Shown here: piece after piece, positions 19,442-27,770 of the stretch
Layout: each line of letters starts with the position of its first letter
Position numbering within the stretch: the first letter of the stretch is position 1
Translations under genes and position numbers: made by a program
Notes under the pieces: generated by a model
Database searches by the model: none
Seen by the model: the letters and a program-made list of their open reading frames with translations, nothing else
What the model was told of the DNA's origin: nothing
Assembly (NCBI RefSeq): GCF_030295425.1
Contig: NZ_AP027081.1
Coordinates: 2,456,001-2,520,000, forward strand
Source of the DNA: Mesoterricola sediminis
GTDB lineage: Bacteria; Acidobacteriota; Holophagae; Holophagales; Holophagaceae
Direction: 5' to 3'
DNA: 64,000 nt

Positions 19442-19714
19442 TTGATTAACCTCTTATATCAGAATGAGCCAGCGTGCTCCCTTCGCAAGCGGAAAGTCCC
19501 GAGTTAAACCTTTCAACGATCCACGGGTCCATGAAGGGCAGATTGCATAACGGAGACCTCCTGCCCCGCGCCCACCCCGCCCGTCCCGCACCGACCCCGC
19601 CCTGCCCGGCCTCCGCGCCGGGGGTCCGGCCCGTGTTTGGGGATGAACGGTTTAGGGCACGCTTGGACCCCGTGTAACTTCTGTGTTAACTTGATGAAAA
19701 TTCGAGGTGGGATG

Positions 19715-20968
19715 ATGACTTCCAAGCCCCATGGATCCGGGATGGCCCTAGGCCAGCCGGACGCCAATGTCCGGCCCAGTATCCTGGACAAGTGCACGGC
19801 CTTCCGGATTCCGGACGAACTCAAGGCCGGCGGGCTCTACCCCTACCACCGGATCATCGAGACGGGGCAGGACACCGAAGTGCAGGTGAATGGCCGCAAG
19901 ATGCTGATGCTCGGCTCCAATTCCTACCTGGAGCTCACGACCCACCCCCGCATCAAGGAACGGGCCGCCGAGGCGGTCCGCCAGTACGGCACGGGCTGCG
20001 CCGGCAGCCGCTTCCTGAACGGCACCCTGCCCATCCACGTGGAGCTGGAGCGCAAGCTCGCCGACCTCGTGGGCAAGGAGGCCGCCCTCGTCTTCCCCAC
20101 CGGGTTCCAGACCAACACCGGCGTGATCTCCAGCCTGGTCCACAAGGGCGAGTACATCATCGGGGACAAGTACATCCACGCCTGCATCATGGACGGGTGC
20201 CAGCTCAGCCACGGCCAGCTGCTCCGCTACGACCACAACAACATGGCCGACCTGGAGGAGAAGCTCTCCCGCCTCCCCGAGGGCGCCGGCAAGCTCATCG
20301 TCACGGACGGCGTCTTCTCGATGGAAGGTGACATCTGCAACCTTCCCGGCATCACGGAGCTCGCGGCCCGCTACGGCGCCCAGGTGATGGTGGACGACGC
20401 CCACGGCATCGGCGTCCTCGGCCCCCAGGGCCGCGGGACCGCGGCCCACTTCGGCCTCACGGACGAGGTGGACCTCATCATGGGCACCTTCTCCAAGTCC
20501 CTCGCGGCCATCGGCGGCTTCATCGCGGGCACGGAGCGGACCATCAACTACCTGATGCACATGGCCCGCCCCTACATGTTCTCCGCCTCCGCCTCCCCCG
20601 CCAGCGTCGCCGCGGTGCTCGCGGCCCTGGAGGTCATGGAGGAGGAGTCCTGGCGCATCGAGCGCCTCTGGGAGAACACCCGCTTCCTCAAGCAGGGCTT
20701 CGACGAGCTCGGCTTCGACACGGGCGACAGCGAGACGCCGGTCATCCCCATCCTGGTGGGCGAGTTCGAGACCTGCCTGAAGATGTGGCACTTCCTCCAG
20801 GAGGAGGGGATCTTCGTGAACCCCGTCGTGCCTCCCGGCGTGCCTCCCGGTCGCAGCCTCATCCGCATCTCGGTCACCGCCGGCCACACCCGGGAACAGC
20901 TCGCCTGGGCCCTGGAGGTCTTCCGGAAGGCCGGGCGCCACTTCGGCCTCATCGAGCTCGGCGCGTGA
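19715..20968 (+). CDS. spt: Serine palmitoyltransferase-like alpha-oxoamine synthase (sphingolipid pathway)
   Basis: 417 residues from the ATG at 19715, picked because GAGGTGG (19704-19710) precedes it at proper spacing; in-frame ATGs at 19694 and 19712 are alternatives. A PLP fold-type I alpha-oxoamine synthase: GSNSYLELTTHPRIKE, GTGCAGSRFLNGT, VDDAHGIGVLG and the PLP lysine in GTFSKSLAAIGGF. Family members are BioF, KBL, HemA and SPT. The next genes (GNAT-type acyltransferase, NAD-dependent reductase, PAP2 enzyme) point to SPT, which condenses L-serine with an acyl thioester to 3-oxo-sphinganine. A role as BioF is possible but no biotin gene is near. Confidence 0.8.
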   Translation: MTSKPHGSGMALGQPDANVRPSILDKCTAFRIPDELKAGGLYPYHRIIETGQDTEVQVNGRKMLMLGSNSYLELTTHPRIKERAAEAVRQYGTGCAGSRFLNGTLPIHVELERKLADLVGKEAALVFPTGFQTNTGVISSLVHKGEYIIGDKYIHACIMDGCQLSHGQLLRYDHNNMADLEEKLSRLPEGAGKLIVTDGVFSMEGDICNLPGITELAARYGAQVMVDDAHGIGVLGPQGRGTAAHFGLTDEVDLIMGTFSKSLAAIGGFIAGTERTINYLMHMARPYMFSASASPASVAAVLAALEVMEEESWRIERLWENTRFLKQGFDELGFDTGDSETPVIPILVGEFETCLKMWHFLQEEGIFVNPVVPPGVPPGRSLIRISVTAGHTREQLAWALEVFRKAGRHFGLIELGA

Positions 20969-22101
20969 GTTCGGCCGTCCAGGTCAGGCCCGCCGCGGGC
21001 CCGGCGGACATCGATGCCTTCATCCGGTTCCCCTACCGGCTCCACCGGGACCAGCCCCACTGGGTCCCCCCGCTCCTCATGGAGCGCCGGGACTTCATGA
21101 ACCCGCTCAAGAACCCGCTGTACGAGTACGCCTCCGTCCAGCCCTTCCTCGCCGAGCGGGACGGGCGCGTCGTGGGCACGGTGGCCGCCGTGGCCAACGC
21201 GCGGTACGGCCAGTTCCACCCCGACGAGACCCACGTGGGGTTCTTCGGCCTGTTCGAGTGCGAGGACGACCCGGGGACGGCCCAGGCCCTCCTGGACGCG
21301 GCCTGCGCCTGGCTCGGGGAGCGCGGGTTCACCGTGGCCCGGGGTCCCGTGAATCTCACCACCAACGACATCCTGGGCGTCCTCATCGACGGGTTCGGCG
21401 AGGACAACGCCATCATGATGCCCTACAACCCCGCCTACTACGGCCCGCTCCTCGAGAACGCCGGCTGCGCGAAGGCCAAGGACGTCTACGCCTACTACCT
21501 GGCCCGCAAGGACGCGGGGCCCCGCCTGGGGCGCATCGCCGCCAGGCTGGAGCGGGAGGGCGCCCTCCGGATCCGTCCCATCGACATGAAGCGCTGGCGG
21601 CAGGAGCTCGACTTCGTGCGGGACACCTACAACAAGGCCTGGTCGCGCAACTGGGGCTTCGTGCCCTGGACGGACCGGGAACTGGCCTTCATCGCCACCG
21701 AGCTCAAGCCCCTCGTCGATCCCCGCTTCGCCTTCGTCGGCGAAGTCGCGGGCGAGCCTGCCGGGTTCATCGTCAGCGTGCCCGACGCCAACGAGGCCCT
21801 GAAGCTCGCCAAGGGCCGCCTCCTGCCGACGGGTCTCCTGAAGATCCTGTGGAAGCTCAAGGTCCAGGGCTGCCGGAACCTCCGGACCATGATCATGGGC
21901 GTCCTGCCCGAGCACCGGAACCGGGGGCTGGACCTCCTGCTGATCCACCACACGGTCCAGAACGCCATGCCGACCCAGTACCAGGGCTCCGAGCTGGGCT
22001 GGATCCTGGAGGACAACCACGCCCTCATCAGCCCCCTCGAGCAGCTGAAGGCGAAGCGGACCAAGACCTACCGGGTCTACGACAGGCCCTGCCGGAGCTA
22101 G
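20965..22101 (+). CDS. GNAT-fold acyltransferase, putative bacterial ceramide synthase
   Basis: 378 residues from a GTG at 20965 that overlaps the TGA of the previous gene by four bases (GTGA), implying translational coupling. The N-terminus shows FIRFPYRLHRDQPHWVPPL, then RDGRVVGTVAAV, GPVNLTTNDILGVLIDGF and MPYNPAYYGPLLENAGCAKAKDVYAYY. The C-terminus has the GNAT-like IMGVLPEHRNRGLDLLLI. Bacterial ceramide synthase (bCerS, defined in Caulobacter) is a GNAT-related N-acyltransferase of similar length encoded near spt. I infer that this protein N-acylates 3-oxo-sphinganine. The assignment rests mainly on gene context and general layout. Confidence 0.65.
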   Translation: MSSAVQVRPAAGPADIDAFIRFPYRLHRDQPHWVPPLLMERRDFMNPLKNPLYEYASVQPFLAERDGRVVGTVAAVANARYGQFHPDETHVGFFGLFECEDDPGTAQALLDAACAWLGERGFTVARGPVNLTTNDILGVLIDGFGEDNAIMMPYNPAYYGPLLENAGCAKAKDVYAYYLARKDAGPRLGRIAARLEREGALRIRPIDMKRWRQELDFVRDTYNKAWSRNWGFVPWTDRELAFIATELKPLVDPRFAFVGEVAGEPAGFIVSVPDANEALKLAKGRLLPTGLLKILWKLKVQGCRNLRTMIMGVLPEHRNRGLDLLLIHHTVQNAMPTQYQGSELGWILEDNHALISPLEQLKAKRTKTYRVYDRPCRS

Positions 22102-22103
22102 GC

Positions 22104-23072
22104 ATGGAGATCCTGGTCACCGGCGGCCACGGCTTCATCGGCTCCCACCTGTGCGAGCGGCTCGCCGCCCAGGGCCACACCGTGCGCCTCCTGGCGCGGC
22201 CCGGCGCCGACCTGGGCCGGGTCGCCCGCCTCGGCCTGCGGGTGGTCCCCGGCGACCTCGCCGACGGCACCGGCCTCCGGGAGGCCGCCGCCGGCGTCCA
22301 GCAGGTCTTCCACCTGGCGGGCGCCCTCAAGGGCTTCGGCCCCGCCGACCTGCTCCGGGTCAACCGGGACGGGACCCGCCGGCTCCTGGACGCCTGCCCC
22401 CCGGACCTGGGGCGGTTTGTGCTGGTCTCCTCCCTGGCCGCCGCGGGCCCCAGCCCCGGCGGCCCCAGCCCCCGGCCCGGGGAGGCGCCCGAGGCGCCCC
22501 TCACCTGGTACGGCGCCAGCAAGCTCGAAGGCGAAAGGGCCGTCCTGGCCTCGGGCCTGCCCAGCGTCATCGTGCGCCCCCCCGTGGTCTTCGGCCCGGG
22601 CGACCGGGACGTGTTCACCTACTTCCGCATCGCCCAGCGCGGCCTGCTGCCGGTGCCCGGCGACCGGGAGCGCCATTATTCGATCATCTATGCGCCGGAC
22701 CTGGCCGAAGGCATCCTGGCCGCCGCCGGGGCCCCCCTGCCGTCGGGCACGGTGCTGCCCCTCGTCAATCCCCGGCCCGTCACCTGGACGGACCTGGGCC
22801 GCCACATCGCCGCCGCCCTCGGGCGGAAGGGCCGCGTCCTGCCCCTCCCCCCGGCCCTCCTCTGGCTGGCGGGACAAGCCGCCTTCCTGGTGGACCGGAT
22901 CCGCGGCGAGGCGGGGATCTTCAGCCCCCAGAAGGTCGTGGAAATGCTCGCCCCCGGCTGGGTCGCCAGCGGAGAGCCGGCCCGGACCCTCCTGGGCTGG
23001 GTCCCGCCCACCCCCCTGGACACCGCCCTGGCCCACACCGTCCGGTGGTACCGTGACCACGGCTGGCTCTGA
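22104..23072 (+). CDS. Extended SDR / NAD-dependent epimerase-type reductase, putative ceramide reductase
   Basis: 322 residues from the ATG at 22104, two bases after the previous stop. Rossmann motif TGGHGFIGSH at the N-terminus, VFHLAGALKGFG, VSSLAAAG, catalytic YGASK (YxxxK), and RPPVVFGPGDRDVF. Extended SDRs include sugar epimerases and 3-beta-HSD-like reductases. In Caulobacter an epimerase-family protein (CerR) reduces the 3-oxo group of oxidised ceramide, and the position here after spt and a ceramide-synthase candidate fits that step. The C-terminal region lacks obvious sugar-nucleotide specificity. Alternative: a sugar-modifying enzyme acting on the lipid head group. Confidence 0.68.
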   Translation: MEILVTGGHGFIGSHLCERLAAQGHTVRLLARPGADLGRVARLGLRVVPGDLADGTGLREAAAGVQQVFHLAGALKGFGPADLLRVNRDGTRRLLDACPPDLGRFVLVSSLAAAGPSPGGPSPRPGEAPEAPLTWYGASKLEGERAVLASGLPSVIVRPPVVFGPGDRDVFTYFRIAQRGLLPVPGDRERHYSIIYAPDLAEGILAAAGAPLPSGTVLPLVNPRPVTWTDLGRHIAAALGRKGRVLPLPPALLWLAGQAAFLVDRIRGEAGIFSPQKVVEMLAPGWVASGEPARTLLGWVPPTPLDTALAHTVRWYRDHGWL

Positions 23073-23949
23073 GCGCCCCTTCGGCCTGGACGGGCCCCTC
23101 GGCGTCTGGCGCCCCATGGAGCGCTGGATCGTGGGCTACGCCCTGGTCACCCTGCCCTTCCTCGCCTGGGGCGCCCTGCGGGGAAACCCCGCCTGCCTGC
23201 GCGAACTGGGGGTGAGCGCCGCCGCCGCCGGCGGCTGCCTGCTCCTGGCCTGGCTCACCCGGACCACGCGGCGCGCCCTCCCCCTCGTGCTCCGCCTCTT
23301 CTCGGCGCCCATCGCCTACTGGTTCTTCTACCACCAGATCGAGACGATCTGGCCCCTGCTGTGGCACGCCCCCCTGGACGACCTGCTGGTCCGCGCCGAC
23401 CAGGCCCTGTTCGGGTGCCAGCCCTCGTACGCCTTCCGGGCGGCCGTCCCCAGCCGGGCCCTTTCCGAACTGCTGTGCTTCGCCTACCTGGCCTACTACT
23501 TCTTCAGCCCCATCGTGGGTTTCGGCGCCCTCCTGACCCGCGGCTACCGCACCGCGGAGCGGATCCTGGCCTCGGCCACGGGCACCTTCCTCCTCTGCTA
23601 CGCCTTCTTCTGGCTCGTGCCGACGGTGGGCCCCCACTTCTGGTTCCCGCCCCACCTGGGCCCGCGCCTCTACGACGGCTGGATCTCCAACCACGCCCTC
23701 TTCTTCTTCACCGGCGGCGGCGAGATCCGGGGCGGCGCCTTCCCCAGCAGCCACATCGCCGTGGCCACCCTCTTCACCCTCTGGGCGCGGCGGGAGGTGC
23801 CCTTCCTCTTCCCCTTCCTGGCCACGGTGACGGCCCTGATGCTGCCCGCCGTCATCTACCTCCACGCCCATTACGTCCTGGACGTGCCCTTCGGCCTCGC
23901 GGCCGGCGTCCTGGCCTACCTCCTCAGCCGCCGCTGGCTGCGCGCCTGA
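23053..23949 (+). CDS. PAP2-superfamily membrane enzyme, Aur1/IPC-synthase-like
   Basis: 298 residues if started at the GTG at 23053 (overlapping the previous gene by 20 bp) or 277 from the ATG at 23116; no clear ribosome site decides. Six or so membrane helices. Catalytic PAP2 motifs are GGAFPSSHIAVA and YLHAHYVLDV, with the PxxGPHFWFPP loop before them. This arrangement resembles the PAP2_3/inositolphosphotransferase branch (fungal Aur1, Bacteroides IPC synthase) rather than plain phosphatases. As the fourth gene of the sphingolipid operon it may transfer a phospho-head group to ceramide, or dephosphorylate a lipid intermediate. The product is integral to the inner membrane. Confidence 0.7.
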   Translation: MTTAGSERPFGLDGPLGVWRPMERWIVGYALVTLPFLAWGALRGNPACLRELGVSAAAAGGCLLLAWLTRTTRRALPLVLRLFSAPIAYWFFYHQIETIWPLLWHAPLDDLLVRADQALFGCQPSYAFRAAVPSRALSELLCFAYLAYYFFSPIVGFGALLTRGYRTAERILASATGTFLLCYAFFWLVPTVGPHFWFPPHLGPRLYDGWISNHALFFFTGGGEIRGGAFPSSHIAVATLFTLWARREVPFLFPFLATVTALMLPAVIYLHAHYVLDVPFGLAAGVLAYLLSRRWLRA

Positions 23950-23986
23950 ACCCTTCGCCGGCGGCCTCCCCTCCCTGGGGCCTTCC

Positions 23987-24718
23987 ATGAAACGCGTCCT
24001 GACGTTCGCCCTGATCACCCTCCTGGTCCTCGTCGCCCTGGTCGTCGGGGGGGCCTGGCTGGCCCGCAAAGGGATGTCCCCCCTCGTGGACGGCCAGACC
24101 CTCGCCGGCGGGCGGGTCCTCGTCGCCGTGGACCCCACGAGCCCCATGCCCGTGGCCGCCTACCTGCTGCGCCTGGACGACGGGAAGGTCGCCCTGGTGG
24201 ACGCGGGCATGGACCCCCAGGCCCGGGCCGTCCGCGGGGCCCTCGCGCGCCTCGGGGCCTCCGAGGCCGACGTGGTGGCCGTCTTCCTGACCCACGTCCA
24301 CGGGGACCACGCCGGGGGCCTCCCCGCCTTTCCCCGCGCGGTCCGCTACCGCATGGACGTCCCCGGGGCCCCGGCGCCGGCGGGTTCCACCGCCCGCCGC
24401 CTGGGCGATGGCGAGACCGTCACCCTGGGCGGGAACCCCGTCCAGGCCTTCGCCGTCCCCGGCCACACCCCGGAGAGCGGCGCCTTCCTCGCCTTCGGGG
24501 TGCTCTTCCTGGGCGACGCCGCGGCGGGCCAGTACAACGGCCGGATCGGCGGCCCGCCTCCCTTCGTCTCGACGGACCGCAAGCGGGGCCAGGCCTCCCT
24601 CAGGGCCCTGGCCGCCCGGCTCAAGGCCGCGGGCGCGCAGGTGGACGCCCTCGCCTTCGGCCACCAGGGCCCCCTGAAGGGCCTGGACCCCCTGCTGGCC
24701 TGGGCGCACATCTCCTGA
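23987..24718 (+). CDS. Membrane-anchored metallo-beta-lactamase-fold hydrolase
   Basis: 243 residues. An N-terminal hydrophobic segment (VLTFALITLLVLVALVVGGAWLA) makes an anchor or uncleaved signal. The MBL metal site is present: THVHGDHAGG, the later His in VPGHTPESGA, the Asp in LFLGDAAAG and a C-terminal FGHQGP. It follows the PAP2 gene by 37 bp and ends the operon. MBL hydrolases have many substrates (esters, phosphodiesters, lactones); a periplasm-facing lipid hydrolase is plausible from context, but that is inference. Confidence 0.72.
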   Translation: MKRVLTFALITLLVLVALVVGGAWLARKGMSPLVDGQTLAGGRVLVAVDPTSPMPVAAYLLRLDDGKVALVDAGMDPQARAVRGALARLGASEADVVAVFLTHVHGDHAGGLPAFPRAVRYRMDVPGAPAPAGSTARRLGDGETVTLGGNPVQAFAVPGHTPESGAFLAFGVLFLGDAAAGQYNGRIGGPPPFVSTDRKRGQASLRALAARLKAAGAQVDALAFGHQGPLKGLDPLLAWAHIS

Positions 24719-25151
24719 ACCCGGATCCAGGAGTCGAGGACCTGAAAGGGAAGTTGCACCGTTCGTAAGATCCGATTTTCCTAGTGTTGTCGAGACAGAT
24801 CTGTCCTCCGCCTGTCCCCATCTCCCCCCTGGTGGGAGCCCTTCAGCCGAGTCCTGGCTTTCGAATGAAGCAGCCTGCTGAAGCCAAATCCCCGTTCATC
24901 CTGCCCATCTGCGTTCATCCCCGTTTCCGCAGGGCCAGGAAAGGCGTGGGTCGGCGCGTGCAGGTCAGGCGTGCACCTGCCCGACCCATGGCTGGCCCTG
25001 CGGAAACGGGGATGAACGCAGATGGGCAGGATGAACGGGGATGGCCCTGATCCAACCTTCACCCTGGCCTCAGCCGGGATGCCTGTTCGAGTCGAGCCCT
25101 ATACATTGCAGCATCCAGGATCAGGGCCATCCGCGTTCATCGCGCCCCGGC
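24719..25151. other. Gene-free stretch dominated by nested inverted repeats
   Basis: 433 bp between the MBL-fold gene and the convergent HD-GYP gene. I see no credible ORF. It holds a perfect 51-bp inverted repeat (listed separately) and a second 15-bp inverted pair (25039-25053 and 25118-25132) that reuses its right edge, followed by one more GCGTTCATC-like unit at 25133-25141. Confidence 0.75.
24888..25042. repeat. Perfect 51-bp inverted repeat with internally folded loop
   Basis: Arms at 24888-24938 and 24992-25042 are exact reverse complements. Each arm contains two related units built on CGTTCATCC, so the element is a repeat of repeats. The 53-bp loop can itself fold through TGGGTCG/CGACCCA and GCAGGT/ACCTGC. 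As DNA it could extrude a long cruciform; as RNA it would be a very stable hairpin. It lies between two convergent genes and resembles a dispersed palindromic (REP/MITE-like) element. Confidence 0.85.
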
Positions 25152-27695
25152 TCAGTCCCGCCCGACCGACATCACCCGGGCGAAGGCGTCCACGATCTTC
25201 GGGTCGAACTGTTTCCCTGACATGCGCCGGAGCTCGGCCAGGGCCTCCTCGTGGGTCTTCGCCTTGCGGTAGGGCCGGGTGGAGGTCATGGCGTCGTAGG
25301 CGTCGGCCACGGTGATGATGCGGCTGTAGTAGGGGATCTCCTCCCCCTTGAGGCCCTTCGGATAGCCGGTGCCGTCCCAGCTCTCGTGGTGGTACTTCAC
25401 GTACTCAGCCACCTGGCCCAGGAACTTCAGGGGCCCCAGGATCGTGTTGCTGTAGGTCGGGTGCTTGCGGATGATCTCCATCTCCGCGGGGGTGAGCGGG
25501 TTCTCGCTCAGCAGCACCGCGTCGCGCACGCCGATCTTCCCGATGTCGTGGAGGAGGGCGGAATTGAAGATGACGCTGCACTCGGCGTCGGGCAGGCCCA
25601 GCCCCCGGGCCGTGGCCAGGCTGAGTTCCGCCACCCGCTCGGAATGGCCGCGGGTGTAGTCGTCCCGCGCCTCGATGGCCTTCGCCAGGCTGCGCAAGGT
25701 CTCGTAGTACGTCCGCTGCGTGTCCTCGAAGAGGCGGGCGTTCTCGATGGCGATGCTGGCCTGGCTCGCCAGGGTCTCCAGCATCTTGCGCTCGGTCTCG
25801 TCCATCTCGTCCCCGGCGGACCGGAAGAGCTCGAAGACGCCGATGGTCTTGTCGCCGATCCGGAGGGGCAGGTCCAGCTTCTGGAAGGGCGCGCCGGGGT
25901 CCACCACCTTGCCCGAAGCGGCCTTCACCTTGAATTCCTTGGTCTCCTCGTCGATGAGCTTGATGGCCCCCGCCGAGGCGTTGACGATGCCGCCGGTGGT
26001 CCGGAGGATGACCTCCAGGGTGCGGTTCAGGTCCAGGCTCGACGTGATGGCCTGGCCCGCCTCGTGGATGGCCGTGAGCTGCCGCACCTGGATGCCCAGG
26101 TGATGGTTCGCCTCCTGGATGGCCTTGGCGTAGCTCTCCAGCTCCCAGTTCAGGCGGCCCATCTCCTCCATGTTCTCGACCATCCGCGCGTTGGCGTCCT
26201 CCAGGCCCTGGATGAGCCGCGCGTTGTGGAGGGCCACGGCCACCTGGTCCCCGAAGGCGCCCAGGAGCTCCAGGTCCTCCGGCCCGAAGGCGTAGGGATC
26301 CGGGCTTTCCGTGTCCAGCACGCCGATGAGCTCCCCGAAGACCCGCAGGGGCACCGCCATCTCGGTGCGGCCGCCGGTGACCCCTTCCAGGTAGCCCGGG
26401 TGCTCCCGGACGTCCTCGACCCAGGCGGGCACGCCCGTCTCCGCGACCTTGCCCGTGACGCCCTCCCCGACCGGGATCCGCTTGCCGATGATGTCGCCGT
26501 AGCCGACCGCGGAATGGACCACGAGGTCGCGGGTGATGGTGTCAACCATCAGGAGCGCCACCCGCTCCAGGCCCAGGGCCTCCACGGCGGCGCTGAGGAT
26601 CTCGTCCAGGCGGTCCTCCAGGTCCCGCCGCGCGTTGAGGGCGTGGCCGGCCCGCTGGATCTCCCGGAGCCTGCGGGCCTGGGCGCGGATCCGGTCCACG
26701 TGCCGGGCCTGCCGGAGCGCGCTGGCCACCTGGGCCGCGAAGGCGGTGAAGATCTCCAGATCGAGGTCCCCGAAGGCGCCCGGCGTCGCGCTCACCGCGT
26801 CCAGGACGCCGATGACGGCCCCGTCCAGGAGCATGGGCACGGCCATCTCGCAGCGCTCTCCGGCGCCGCCCGCGTCGATGTGGCGGGGATCGGCGTCCAC
26901 GTCGGCCACGATCTCGCCCCGGCCCGCCATGAAGACCGCGCCCGCGATGCCCTGCCCCGGCGCCAGCCGCAGGCCCTCCGCGTCCTCGCGGCCGCGGGCC
27001 CGCCGGACCACGAGGGTGCGGCGCTCCTCGAGGAGGATGGCGACGCTGTCGAAGCCCAGCGCGTCCTTGGCCAGGTCCAGGATCCGGTCCAGCAGCCCGT
27101 CGCCGCCCTCGGATTCGTTGAGGGCGAGGCGGGCCCGGTGCAGGAGTTCCATCCGCCGGGCGCGCTCCTGGCTCCGGAGCGTCGCGTCCAGGTGGCGCAG
27201 GGCCCAGGCGGCGTGCTCCGCGAAGGCCGTGAAGAGCGCCATGTCGCCCGCGTCGAAGGCCTCGAACCGGCTCTCGATGTCCAGCACGCCCGTCACCCGG
27301 CCCTCCACCACCAGGGGAACGGCCATCTCCGACACGGCCCCGGCCACCGCCGGGATGTACCCGGCCTCCCGGCGCACATCCTCCACCAGCCGGGGCTCCC
27401 CGAGGGCGGCCATGCCGGCGATCCCCTCGCCCACCCGGCCCTGGTAGGCGGCCACCGCCGCCGGGTCGTAGCCGCGGGAGGCGGTGATGCGGAGGGTCCG
27501 GCCCCCGGGCGCCACCTCCAGGAGGGCGGCCGTGTCCCGGCCGAAGACCTCCTCCACCACGTCGAGGATGCGCTCTTCCAGCTCCGGCAGGGTCCCCGCG
27601 CCGATGAGGCGGCGCAGGGCGCGGTTCAGGATCGCGAGTTTCTCTGCCAATTGGGGCATGCATTCACCGGGGAGGACGTCTTTGTATTTCTGCAT
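25152..27695 (-). CDS. Multi-GAF HD-GYP protein, putative cyclic-di-GMP phosphodiesterase
   Basis: 847 residues from the ATG at 27695, preceded by GAAGG; a TTG 12 bp upstream is also in frame. Four GAF-like sensor domains in tandem (about 20-155, 180-320, 340-490 and 545-660), each with a MAVPL or LDLPL strand, separated by coiled coils. The C-terminal 170 residues are an HD-GYP domain: RGHSERVAEL, LLHDIGKIG, HHESWDGTGYP and DAYDAMTSTRPYR. HD-GYP enzymes hydrolyse c-di-GMP (or related dinucleotides) with a metal centre. No membrane segment is seen, so it is cytoplasmic. Four GAFs suggest several small ligands or redox inputs. Confidence 0.9.
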   Translation of the reverse strand: MQKYKDVLPGECMPQLAEKLAILNRALRRLIGAGTLPELEERILDVVEEVFGRDTAALLEVAPGGRTLRITASRGYDPAAVAAYQGRVGEGIAGMAALGEPRLVEDVRREAGYIPAVAGAVSEMAVPLVVEGRVTGVLDIESRFEAFDAGDMALFTAFAEHAAWALRHLDATLRSQERARRMELLHRARLALNESEGGDGLLDRILDLAKDALGFDSVAILLEERRTLVVRRARGREDAEGLRLAPGQGIAGAVFMAGRGEIVADVDADPRHIDAGGAGERCEMAVPMLLDGAVIGVLDAVSATPGAFGDLDLEIFTAFAAQVASALRQARHVDRIRAQARRLREIQRAGHALNARRDLEDRLDEILSAAVEALGLERVALLMVDTITRDLVVHSAVGYGDIIGKRIPVGEGVTGKVAETGVPAWVEDVREHPGYLEGVTGGRTEMAVPLRVFGELIGVLDTESPDPYAFGPEDLELLGAFGDQVAVALHNARLIQGLEDANARMVENMEEMGRLNWELESYAKAIQEANHHLGIQVRQLTAIHEAGQAITSSLDLNRTLEVILRTTGGIVNASAGAIKLIDEETKEFKVKAASGKVVDPGAPFQKLDLPLRIGDKTIGVFELFRSAGDEMDETERKMLETLASQASIAIENARLFEDTQRTYYETLRSLAKAIEARDDYTRGHSERVAELSLATARGLGLPDAECSVIFNSALLHDIGKIGVRDAVLLSENPLTPAEMEIIRKHPTYSNTILGPLKFLGQVAEYVKYHHESWDGTGYPKGLKGEEIPYYSRIITVADAYDAMTSTRPYRKAKTHEEALAELRRMSGKQFDPKIVDAFARVMSVGRD

Positions 27696-27770
27696 AGGGA
27701 CCTTCAAGAAATCCTATCGGTCCTGCGATTCGGGGTCCTTGTCCCGGTACCATGGTCCCAGGAGGTTGGG

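Noticed and set aside
24888..25042. A CRISPR array at the repeated CGTTCATCC units
   Set aside because: There are only a few units arranged as a palindrome, with no regular direct repeats or spacers and no cas genes.
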